Assembly: GCF_033118175.1 (NCBI RefSeq)
Contig: NC_083698.1
Coordinates: 47,161,501-47,225,500, forward strand
Length of the DNA: 64,000 nt
Direction: 5' to 3'
Source of the DNA: Dama dama
Taxonomy: Eukaryota > Chordata > Mammalia > Artiodactyla > Cervidae
Of this stretch, positions 34,832 to 45,457 are shown piece after piece. The notes beneath the pieces were generated by a model. The model saw only the letters and a program-made list of their open reading frames with translations. It was not told the origin of the DNA and searched no databases. The translations under genes and the position numbers were made by a program. Positions within the stretch are counted from its first letter, which is position 1, and each line of letters opens with the position of its first letter.

Positions 34832-37800
34832 TTTTTCTTTTTTTTTTTCTTTTTTTCTTTTTTAATTTTTATTATTATTATTTTTTTTTTCCCAGTGGGT
34901 TTTGTCATACATTGATATGAATCAGCCATGGATTTACATGTATTCCCAATCCCGATCCCCCCTCCCACCTCCCTCTCCACCCGATTCCTCTGGGTCTTCC
35001 CAGTGCACCAGGCCGGAGCACTTGTCTCGTGCATCCCACCTGGGCTGGTGATCTGTTTCACCATAGATAGTATACATGCTGTTCTTTTCAAATATCCCAC
35101 CCTCACATTCTCCCACAAAGTTCAAAAGTCTGTTCTGTGTTTCTGTGTCTCTTTTTCTGTTCTGTATATAGGGTTATCGTTATCACCTTTCTAAATTCCA
35201 TATACATGTGTCAGTATGCTGTAATGTTCTTTATCTTTCTGGCTTACTTCACTCTGTATAATGGGCTCCAGCTTCATCCATCTCATTAGGACTGGTTCAA
35301 ATGAATTCTTTTTAATGGCTGAGTAATATTCCATGGTGTATATGTACCACAGCTTCCTTATCCATTCATCTGCTGATGGGCATCTAGGTTGCTTCCATGT
35401 CCTGGCTATTATAAACAGTGCTGCGATGAACATTGGGGTGCACGTGTCTCTTTCAGATCTGGTTTCGTCAGTGTGTATGCCCAGAAGTAGGATTGCTGGG
35501 TCATATGGCAGTTCTATTTCCAGTTTTTTAAGAAATCTCCACACTGTTTTCCATAGCGGCTGTACTAGTTTGCATTCCCACCAACAGTGTAAGAGGGTTC
35601 CCTTTTCTCCACACCCTCTCCAGCATTTATTGCTTGTAGACTTTTGGATAGCAGCCATCCTGACTGGCGTGTAATGGTACCTCATTGTGGTTTTGATTTG
35701 CATTTCTCTAATAATGAGTGATGTTGAGCATCTTTTCATGTGTTTGTTAGCCATCTGTATGTCTTCTTTGGAGAAATGTCTGTTTAGTTCTTTGGCCCAT
35801 TTTTTGATTGGGTCATTGATTTTTCTGTAATTGAGCTGCAGGAGTTGCTTGTATATTTTTGAGATTAATCCTTTGTCTGTTTCTTCATTTGCTATTATTT
35901 TCTCCCAATCTGAGGGCTGTCTTTTCACCTTACTTATAGTTTCCTCTGTAGTGCAAAAGCTTTTAAGTTTCATTAGGTCCCATTTGTTTAGTTTTGCTTT
36001 TATTTCCAATATTCTGGGAGGTGGGTCATAGAGGATCTTGCTTTGATTTATGTCAGAGAGTGTTTTGCCTATGTTCTCCTCTAGGAGTTTTATAGTTTCT
36101 GGTCTTACATTTAGATCTTTAATCCATTTTGAGTTTATTTTTGTGTATGGTGTTAGAAAGTGTTCTAGTTTCATTCTTTTACAAGTGGTTGACCAGTTTT
36201 CCCAGCACCACTTGTTAAAGAGGTTGTCTTTTTTCCATTGTATATCCTTGCCTCCTTTGTCAAAAATAAGGTGTCCATAGGTTCGTGGATTTATCTCTGG
36301 GCTTTCTATTCTGTTCCATTGATCTATATTTCTGTCTTTGTGCCAGTACCATACTGTCTTGATGACTGTGGCTTTGTAGTAGAGTCTGAAGTCAGGCAGG
36401 TTGATTCCTCCAGTTCCATTCTTCTTTCTCAAGATTACTTTGGCTATTCGAGGTTTTTTGTATTTCCATACAAATTGTGAAATTCTTTGGTCTAGTTCTG
36501 TGAAAAATACCGTTGGTAGCTTGATAGGGATTGCATTGAATCTATAGACTGCTTTGGGTAGAATAGCCATTTTGACAATATTAATTCTTCCAATCCATGA
36601 ACACGGTATGTTTCTCCATCTGTTTGTGTCCTCTTTGATTTCTTTCATCAGTGTTTTATAGTTTTCTATGTATAGGTCCTTTGTTTCTTTAGGTAGATAT
36701 ACTCCTAAGTATTTTATTCTTTTTGTTGCAATGGTGAATGGTATTGTTTCCTTAATTTCTCTGTCTGTTTTTTCATTGTTAGTATATAGGAATGCAAGGG
36801 ATTTCTGTGCTAAGGGGAAGGTTCATAGCATTACAGGCTTACATCAAGAAACAGGAAAAAAACCAATTAAATAACCTAACTCTACACCTAAAGCAATTAG
36901 AGAAGGAAGAAATGAAGAACCCCAGAGTTAGCAGAAGGAAAGAAATCTTAAAAATCAGGGCAGAAATAAATGCAAAAGAAACTAAAGAGACCATAGCAAA
37001 AATCAACAAAGCTAAAAGCTGGTTTTTTGAAAAACTAAACAAAATTGACAAACCATTAGCAAGACTCATTAAGAAACAAAGAGAGAAAAACCAAATTAAC
37101 AAAATTAGAAATGAAAATGGAGAGATCACAACAGACAACACTGAAATACAAAGGATCATAAGAGACTACTACCAGCAGCTCTATGCCAATAAAATGCACA
37201 ACTTGGATGAAATGGACAAATTCTTAGAAAAGTATAACTTTCCAAAACTGAACCAGGAAGAAATAGAAGATCTTAACAGACCCATCACAAGCAAGGAAAT
37301 CGAAACTGTCATCAAAAATCTTCCAGCAAACAAAAGCCCAGGACCAGATGGCTTCACAGCTAAATTCTACCAAAAATTTAGAGAAGAGCTAACACCTATC
37401 TTACTCAAACTCTTCCAGAAAATTGCAGAAGAAGGTAAGCTTCCAAACTCATTCTATGAGGCCACCATCACCCTAATTCCAAAACCAGACAAAGATGCCA
37501 CAAAAAAAGAAAACTACAGGCCAATATCACTGATGAACATAGATGCAAAAATCCTTAACAAAATTCTAGCAAACAGAATCCAACAACATATTAAAAAAAT
37601 CATACACCATGACCAAGTGGGCTTTATCCCAGGAATGCAAGGATTCTTTAATATCCGCAAATCAATCAATGTAATACACCACATTAACAAATTGAAAGAT
37701 AAAAACCATATGATTATCTCAATAGATGCAGAGAAAGCCTTTGACAAAATTCAACACTCATTTATGATTAAAACTCTCCAAAAAGCAGGAATAGAAGGAA

Positions 37801-38124
37801 CATACCTCAACATAATAAAAGCTATATATGACAAACCCACAGCAAGCATCACCCTCAATGGTGAAAAATTGAAGGCATTTCCCCTGAAATCAGGAACAAG
37901 ACAAGGGTGCCCACTCTCACCACTACTATTCAACATAGTGTTGGAAGTGCTGGCCACAGCAATCAGAGCAGAAAAAGAAGTAAAAGGAGTCCAGATAGGA
38001 AAAGAAGAAGTAAAACTCTCACTGTTTGCAGATGACATGATCCTCTACATAGAAAACCCTAAAGACTCTACCAGAAAATTACTAGAGCTAATCAATGAAT
38101 ATAGTAAAGTTGCAGGATATAAAA
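34831..38124 (-). mobile_element. Young L1, 5'-truncated with an inverted 5' part (twin priming)
   Basis: The 34831-36809 part is minus-strand L1: a T run, the 3' UTR and an uninterrupted ORF2 C-terminal half (open 35191-36648, with the cysteine motif CWRGCGEKGTLLHCWWEC). The 36810-38124 part is plus-strand ORF2 from before the RT (open, with the RT palm LFADD). The inverted part ends at the ORF2 position where the other part begins, with no loss or duplication. A perfect 16-bp target duplication flanks the whole. Both halves are open, so the insertion is young, but the inversion disables it. Confidence 0.95.
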
Positions 38125-38140
38125 TCAACAGGCAATTTTC
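38125..38140. repeat. Target-site duplication of the twin-primed L1, right copy
   Basis: tcaacaggcaattttc. Its first six bases (tcaaca) also fit the ORF2 sequence at the junction, so the exact boundary is ambiguous by that much. Confidence 0.9.
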
Positions 38141-40095
38141 AATCCTTAGCTTATTTGTTCTCGTGGCAATATTTGTTCCTGTTGACCTTTACCTCTCTTG
38201 AAATCCTTTTATCCTTTGGATTCCTCAACAACTCTTCTCCCTGGTTCTCCTCTGCCCCACCTCCCCCAGCTTCAGGCACACCTGCTGATCCAACCAATGC
38301 TTGTTATTCTCTGCAAAAAAGCTGGCAACCTACAATTAGCAAAGAAAGGAGGTGAGATCACAAGGAATAGGGACTATTGAATGCATGTGTTTTCCTTAAA
38401 TCTAGTCAACAGAACCTTCTGTAATTGAGCATTTGACTTATGACTGAGGAAGTGAATTGTTTTAACTTAACTAAAATGGGCACAATGTGGAGAATGGCTA
38501 CCATATTGGACAGTATAGTGTAGAGTCTCACAACATAAAGGATGGTGCATGGTGCATGGTCTGTGGGACCATGCAGGTTGTGCATCACCCAGGTACCAGT
38601 TAGAAATGCAGAACAGGCCCCACCCCAGATCCACTGAAATAGAATTTGCATCTTAACAAGATCACCAGGTCATTCATAAGCACAGTAACATTTGAGAAAC
38701 ACTGCTTAGAAAGTTTAATTTTGAATCACTATTGTGATGGACACCTGTTTATATCCCAGTACATCTGTGGCTATTATTATACCTGAAGAAGTTTCCTTCT
38801 GTGAATTTTTACAAAGTCCCTCTCAATACATTAATTAAATACTTCATTAATCATATCTTGATTGAAGTCCCACAGGATGTCAAAATTCTAAGATAAGTCT
38901 TTTATTTCAGAAAGGAACTGAGTTTAATCTATTGATCTGAGCTACATCTCATCCTTCTCTTGAGGGGGTATCATGTGTTAGTAAAACCACTACTTCCTTT
39001 CCTTTGTTCTGAGGAAATATTATCTTTCTTTCGTAAAGGAGTAGAATATAGAAGAGAAAAAATTAAACCACATTGTTCAATAATCTCCAAACAGGTAACC
39101 AGCTTGACTGTGAAATCAGGTCACACCCTATGGCTTATGAGAAGACTCACGCAAAGCATTTAAAGATCTGAAGCTAAATATATCAGAGAAAAAGTTTACG
39201 TTGAACAAATGTTTTCTCATTTTCTGTTGAATGTGTCCATGCTCTGGGATCTCCCAAGGATTAAAGAGACTCAATTTCCTAAAAAAGAGACAAAACTCTT
39301 TGGAATATAGTGAAGCTTCCAGATGTAGTGGTTTGGGAGATGGTCACTTTGGCTGACAGCGCAGGTCATAAAGGAGGGTGGGCTAGGAGTCTCAGAGGCA
39401 GGGTGTCTGTGCGGACTCTACTTGGGCTGCCTCAGTTCCTTCTGTAAAATGAAGTATCTGGATTTGTTAGAGCCTCTTTTAGGTCAGTTCTAGCTCTTAT
39501 GCTCATCTTTGAAAACCTGTAAGAAGGAAGTTAAAATGATTAAGTCATTATCTCCAAAAGAAGGATCATTTCACAGTCACTTTAAGAAAAGCATATGCAT
39601 TTATTCAACAAATACTCAACTCATTCAACAAGTATATGCTACACACTGACCTGGACATGGGGAAGTGACAATGACGGTACCGTTAGGGTCAGTGAAGTCC
39701 AGCTTAGGAAAGTGGTAAATTCTCAAACCTTGTTTACATGCCTAAGCCATTGACTGAGGCTTTGCAATGCCAGGCGGGGTGCCCTGTTTGATTTAGAGTC
39801 CAAAAGTCAAGGACACAGCACATCCTTAGGTATGTTCCAGGCAGCGTATCTCAGTAGACCAGAAGGCAGGCAATAATCCACAATGAACAATTAAGCAATT
39901 AAAACACCTTGTGGAAAATCATACGTAAAAACTTCAACTGGGGCGGTGTGGTGTGTTCCCTGAGCAGTCGCCTGACACTGTGGCAGTCAAAGAGGGCTTC
40001 TCAGAGGTGGTTAACATCAGCGCTGAGAACTGAATACAAGAGGCAGCCTGACACGTGGAAGTGAGAAAAGCACTCTGGGCAGAGACTCACAGATG
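38141..40095. other. Intergenic, no gene recognised
   Basis: Part of the 39.6-40.09 kb stretch (TTATTCAACAAATACTCAAC onward) looks like an ancient mammalian-wide repeat. The rest shows nothing I can name. Confidence 0.4.
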
Positions 40096-40099
40096 CGCC

Positions 40100-40625
40100 T
40101 GAAACTAACACAACACTGTAAATGAACTTTACTCAGACATAAACAAGAAAGAAATAATGCCATTTGCAGCAACATGGATGGACTTAGAGACTATCATACT
40201 ACGTGAAGGAAGTCAGACAGAGAGAGATAAATATCATATGATATCAATATATGTGGAATCTAAAAAAAGACTATACAAATGAACTTATTTAGAAAACAAA
40301 AACAGACTCATATACATAGAAAGCAATCTTAAGTTTACCAAAGGGGAAATGTGGGTGGTGAGGGATAAATTAGGAGTTTAGGATTAACATATACACACAA
40401 CTACAGGTATATACAAAATAGATAATCAACAAGAACCTACTATATAGCACAGGGAACTCTACTCAATATTCTGTATTAACCTATTTGGGAAAAGAATCTG
40501 AAAAAGAATAGGTATATGTATGTGTACAACTGAATCACTGGGCTGTACATGTGAAACTAACACAACCCTGCAAAATAACTATATTGCAATAAATCATACC
40601 TGTGATTAAATTATAAACCTAAAAA
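40100..40625 (+). mobile_element. L1 3' end fragment
   Basis: GCCATTTGCAGCAACATGGA, ACCTACTATATAGCACAGGG and CTATATTGCAATAAATCATA are the L1 ORF2-end and 3' UTR blocks seen also at 24.8 and 28.0 kb. Confidence 0.85.
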
Positions 40626-41460
40626 ATAAGAGGATTGTATTGTTCTGAACTGGGAAATTTCTAAGCTCTCATACTAAGGTTTTTTTATTTTTCTTAAAAA
40701 TCTTGGCACATCTGAATGAAAAGAGCTGAATTCTGAGTATAGTGAGAAAAATATACTAAATACATGCATTCTTCTAGCTGTGTTTTAACTACAATATATA
40801 CACTTTTTTAATACTTTGAATTCCTTATGCTGTCAGTGTGAACAATTAATCTGTGTGCTGGCCATAGTCTTGAATTATAGCTGACTTTTATTTTTAGGCT
40901 CAGCTGTTGGTCACAACTGACATTTCCTAGTTAGTCCTTCATCAGATAAGCAAACCCTAAATATAGCATAGTTTCTATGGGAACATACTTTATCTTGAAG
41001 ATTCCAAGAAACACATTTTATCTGAAAAACAAGACCTGCCAGATAAAATGTGAAAATCCAGGCTCACAATCCAGATTTTCTACTTTCAAAATAATGCGAT
41101 TTAAGGAGAGATGTTTAAAATGGATTGAAAAATTGGCTCCATGAGAAATCTTTCTAACGGAGTTGAATTGGTATAGATCTGCTTTTGACTGTAAGAGTTG
41201 GAAATCTCATCTTTTCTTGTTTTTCTTGTAATAATCAAGCACATGACTCTATTATGTTTAGATTCTATTGTTTTATATCTCTGTGGCTACAAACACTGTT
41301 GGGTAATCATCTAGCAGATGGCGTAGGTGGTGATGATTACTCATTCTTCCCAAAGTAAATGAAAATTTTATGAGTTGTTACTGAAATGTAGGTCATAATG
41401 ACTTTGCTTTACAGGTTATAGAGTTTGGGGCCTTTTAAATACCTGTAGCTGAACAGTAAT

Positions 41461-42130
41461 ATGATTTGGGGCTGCATTTGCCTGTTAGTATTCAAGGTAT
41501 GTTGGTTTCTTTCATCTTTAGGTGTACTAAACCCAATTTCCTTAAAGTTATGCTTTGAGACCTTAAGACAGCTAAAGATGACTATGCAGTTAGAGCAGGA
41601 AGTAAAAAGACTGATAGAAGAATATTTAAGACTTTTGAGAAAAACAAAATGAGCCCTCTTATGGAAGTTACATCACCAGACAGTCAAGCTCCAAAGGAGT
41701 CATATCTCCAAATGGCAGTTATTGAGGGAAGGGAGTCTTTGGAAATTGAACACCAGAGAGATAAATATTTTGAGCTTACTGCTGAGAATAAGAAAGTCTC
41801 ATAGGAAGTAGTCCTCTCCATCACTCTTGTACTGAATATGAAACATTTTGGATATAATAAGGAACACTGAGGGTGAAAAAAGCTCTAAATTTTTCATGCT
41901 AATAAGAAAAATTACTGCAAAGAAGTAATGGATAGTGAAAATGAAAGTCCTAACTTAAGAAGAATGATTTGAGTCTGTCTCACCACTAGCTTTAGAGATA
42001 AACATCTGTTGGTGGCCCAGATGCTTTATCTGGACCCTCCATCTTGACTGTGTAACTTCGGAAGTTCTCAATCTAAAGCTTCAGCTCTTCACCAGTTCAT
42101 TATCCACCCCATGACTTCCCTTGACTGTTG
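41461..42130 (+). pseudogene. Unidentified coding-like sequence, probably a decayed copy
   Basis: A frame to 41652 ends in LEQEVKRLIEEYLRLLRKTK, a coiled-coil-like heptad pattern. In the next frame, an ATG at 41649 overlaps its stop and opens 51 codons to 41804, starting MSPLMEVTSPDSQAPKESYL and continuing with a charged helix-like segment. Protein-like fragments with stops seem to continue to about 42.1 kb. Codon texture and helix periodicity suggest a broken gene or retrocopy, but I do not recognise the parent. It could also be chance. Confidence 0.25.
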
Positions 42131-42239
42131 TTAGTGAAGACTTGATTCTAGGAAAGTATTCTTCTTACCTGCTCTGATGTAGATCACCAACAAATGACCA
42201 GGTTGTCTTGAGTCTTCCACCAGCAGAAAATCATAAGAG

Positions 42240-43490
42240 GAAAAGAACAAGTAAGTAGTTTGGGTGGTCATTTAATGGTTTCTGCATGAGAAACAGAGCT
42301 AGAAATCTCAGTGCTTGGTTTTTACAAGCAAAGAAATACTTAGAAATTTCCTGGGGTTGGCGGTCCTAAGGGTAAGGTCTTGAGAGAAAGGGAAGGGGAT
42401 GATCCAACTCCTCTCTTTGCTAAAAATTTATCCCAATGCATTTGAATATTTATAGGGTGATTCTGAGAGAACTTCAAAAGGGTGGAATTTTATGTTTATG
42501 ATATATCTTTGTGTACACTGTAGAAGGAAAAGTAGCATTGAGACTTTTAAGACCAAGTCCATGTCAGGGAATTTGTTGGCTCTTTAGACATGGAATCTTT
42601 CTTACTTCTCATAACATTCTTACAAACTAGATCTCATTCCCATATTTGCGATTGAAGAGGCAACTTCAGTGTTAAGCATATAAAAACCACCTAAACTGGT
42701 TGGACATGATAGATTATTTAAGTTTTCCTTGCCTTAAAGTCATTTCAAACTTAACATCTTGTCTCCTTAGACTGCAGGACTACTGACATTTTAAAATTTT
42801 AGTAGTTTTGAATTTGTTTTTCATAAGTCACATAAAACTATTTTGTTTCACACAAAAAGTATATAAGCTTATATACTTATAAGTATATAAGTATATGTGT
42901 TTTATGTATATGTAATTGGCTATAATGTATATTTCAGCACATAAAATTTAGATTGTTATGCAAAATATAATTATTATTTCTAAATTACAATAAAATCTTA
43001 TTTGAGGGTAGTCAACCTGACAGGACCAATGGAAATTTTTTTATAAGCAAAAATTTAATTATTCTAAGAAGATTCCATGGTAGCAGAAGAAAAATTCTAA
43101 GATATTAAGGTATTCACTGTGGAATAACTACTCCCTCAGAAACATATGCTCAAACTTCTTCTGACCACGTGGAGAGCAGATACATGAGGAAAATGAACAC
43201 AGATAATTCCAGATGGGAAAGTTTGACTTGTTGAAGCCTGGGTCTCATACGATCTAATCAAAGATCTGAAAAAGTTTTTTTTTAATTGTCAAATATTTAT
43301 TATATACTTAACAATGCAACAACAATTTTATGTAACATAACTGTGTATCTGCCCCTATGTAGAGTAAGGAGAAAAAAGTAAATAATGTCTTTTTTGTCTT
43401 TGCTGTTTCACCTTAAGAGTCATTACTTTGAGTAGCTCTTTTTTTATATATATAAAGTTGTCTCAAACACACTGACTCATTTAATTTTAC
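42240..43490. other. AT-rich spacer, nothing recognised
   Basis: It includes a short TATA-rich tract near 42.86-42.92 kb. I see no exon. Confidence 0.4.
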
Positions 43491-43508
43491 AGTGATGTAG
43501 GCAGTATG

Positions 43509-43671
43509 TGAAGTGAAAGTCGCTTAGTCATGTCCAACTGTTTGCAACCCCATGGACTATACAGTCCATGGAATTCTCTGTAGCCTTTCCCTTCTCCAGG
43601 GGATCTTCCCAACCTAGGGATAGAGCCCAGGTGTCCTGTACTGCAGGCGAATTCTTCACCAGCTGAGCTAT
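43509..43671 (-). mobile_element. Bov-tA-type SINE with target-site duplication
   Basis: The minus-strand element has the 13-bp direct repeat tgtaggcagtatg on both sides (43496-43508 and 43672-43684), so both ends are exact. Confidence 0.92.
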
Positions 43672-43689
43672 TGTAGGCAGTATGATCTT

Positions 43690-44550
43690 CTGTATTTCAT
43701 AGCTAGAGTTCTGTGAGGCCAGATGACTTATGCATGCTCTAATAGCAAACAAATGACCGAGTGGCACTTAGGTATGGCAAAGCACATTGCCAAGCATTCT
43801 TGTCTTTCTGCTATACTATCACTGCCCCTTATGCATCGAGTACCTGAAAAACTTAAATGAAAGCTAAACAGAACCTACACTCAAACTCCAACTTTTTACC
43901 AAATGTAACACACCAATCCAGGAAAGTTTCAGAGTCTGGAAGAAGGAAAGAGTGAAGGTGATATGTATATTATAGGCCACTTCTTCCTCAAAGCTGTTCA
44001 CAGAAAATATTTTCAAGTGTCTGATATATCTTCTCACAACAATTTCATGTGACTTACATGATCGCTACAGTATCTCAAAGTGGATTTCCTGACAATAGGA
44101 AGGATGGCCTTTATTTTATAGATCTGATGTGGATGTTTGCTGGGTACATACAGGCCCTACCATCACTTAAACTTTATTTTGTTCATCATGATTTTTTTGC
44201 ATTAGTTTTGATTCTAAAAAATATTGCATTAGACTGTTATTCATTTTGATGACTGAGTCTCTAGCCCTTCCTTAAATTTTATACCAGAGAATAATATGTC
44301 TTATGCTCAGCCCTGTGCTGGTACGTGAATTTAGACATATCCATGAACAGAATGCCTGACTGCCCAATGACAAGTTTTATATTCAATCTTATTTTTGTCA
44401 TTTTGTTTCACTCTCTGACTTTTCAGTATTTTTGAGTAATGAAGATGAGTCTCTGACAATATTTATTGGGTATTCAGTTCATGGGCAGTTGCTGTGCAGT
44501 TTTAATATATCCACTCTAATTTTGTAAAACTTTTAATTTAAGGTTTTATG
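43690..44550. other. Upstream region of the GPCR
   Basis: No CpG island, repeat or clear promoter element was recognised directly upstream of the receptor exon. That is usual for tissue-restricted receptors. Confidence 0.4.
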
Positions 44551-44575
44551 GCCTCCTAGCATTTTGTGGTGAAAG

Positions 44576-45457
44576 ATGGAGCTGACCAATGTGAGCACCC
44601 TGTCAAACGCTTCAAACACAGACCTGAGTCGCTGTGACAGGCACTGCAGGACAATTCTCCTATCACTATACAGTGTGGTTTTGCTGGGAGGCGCTGCAGG
44701 GGCCATTGCGATGTCTTATATGATGCTCAAAAGGAACAGCCAATCAATCGTCGCCACGATTGTTCTCAATATCATCGTGCTACACTCCATCCTCCTGTTC
44801 AGCCTTCCCTTCCGCCTCAGCTATTATGTCTTAGTTGTCTGGGAGTTTGGATCCTTCACCTGCCGATTGGTTAGCAGCATAATATATGGTCATATGTATT
44901 TCACCTTTGTTTTCTATGTGGCCATCATTGTAAGTCGATTGCTCATGTATTTTAAGAAACTCCAAACTCAGTTCCAAAAGTACCATGTGGTGGTTTTAAG
45001 CATTATTATTTGGATGGTGGGTAGTGTCATTTTTTTGCCAATATTTTTTTTACACTATGGCACTAATCCAAGTTACTCAGAACAACAGTGTTTCGAGTTC
45101 TACAAAGACCTCAAAAGCGAGGAGTTTATTATCTTGAACTACTCTATGATTGTCATTATGATGACAACGGTTATGACCCTCTTTCTGATACAGATGTGGG
45201 TCATTGTTCAACTGGTAAAGGCTCTTTGGCCAGACATGTGGACCCATCAAGAGTACAGAGCTCAAATCAAGAGCTTCTTCTTCCTCCTCATAATAGTGGT
45301 TTGTTTTATACCCCACCATGCCTTCCGGATACACTTCATTCAACATTACTCAGAGACAGAAAATTCTGAGTTAGTTCTTTATAACGAAATTTTTGTTGCT
45401 TTAACTACAGCCTGTTGCCTGGATATGCTGTGTTTCGTAGGTGGTGTTATCCACTAA
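44576..45457 (+). CDS. GPR141-family orphan GPCR (GPR141B-like)
   Basis: A single open exon of 293 codons with seven hydrophobic segments (about 28-50, 58-80, 96-118, 138-160, 185-210, 233-255, 265-288). It resembles GPR141, an orphan class A receptor of myeloid cells. Shared traits are C96 and C172 for the TM3-ECL2 disulfide, SRL at 120-122 in place of DRY, the TM6 motif CFIPHHAFRIHF from 243, and DMLCF in TM7 in place of NPxxY. By eye, similarity to human GPR141 is well below what an orthologue should show, so a paralogue such as GPR141B is more likely; I leave the symbol blank. Sequons NVS and NAS lie at 5 and 11. The protein stops five residues after TM7, so helix 8 and the cytoplasmic tail are missing. 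Its neighbour NME8 supports the family call. A possible acceptor (cctcctag, 44552-44559) suggests an upstream noncoding exon. Confidence 0.85.
   Translation: MELTNVSTLSNASNTDLSRCDRHCRTILLSLYSVVLLGGAAGAIAMSYMMLKRNSQSIVATIVLNIIVLHSILLFSLPFRLSYYVLVVWEFGSFTCRLVSSIIYGHMYFTFVFYVAIIVSRLLMYFKKLQTQFQKYHVVVLSIIIWMVGSVIFLPIFFLHYGTNPSYSEQQCFEFYKDLKSEEFIILNYSMIVIMMTTVMTLFLIQMWVIVQLVKALWPDMWTHQEYRAQIKSFFFLLIIVVCFIPHHAFRIHFIQHYSETENSELVLYNEIFVALTTACCLDMLCFVGGVIH

Noticed and set aside
36792..38201. A 469-codon plus-strand frame as a gene
   Set aside because: It is the inverted L1 ORF2 part. The last 20 or so codons are host sequence beyond the element.
45077..45369. Frames inside the GPCR exon in other frames
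   Set aside because: They are shadows of the receptor frame with no family resemblance.
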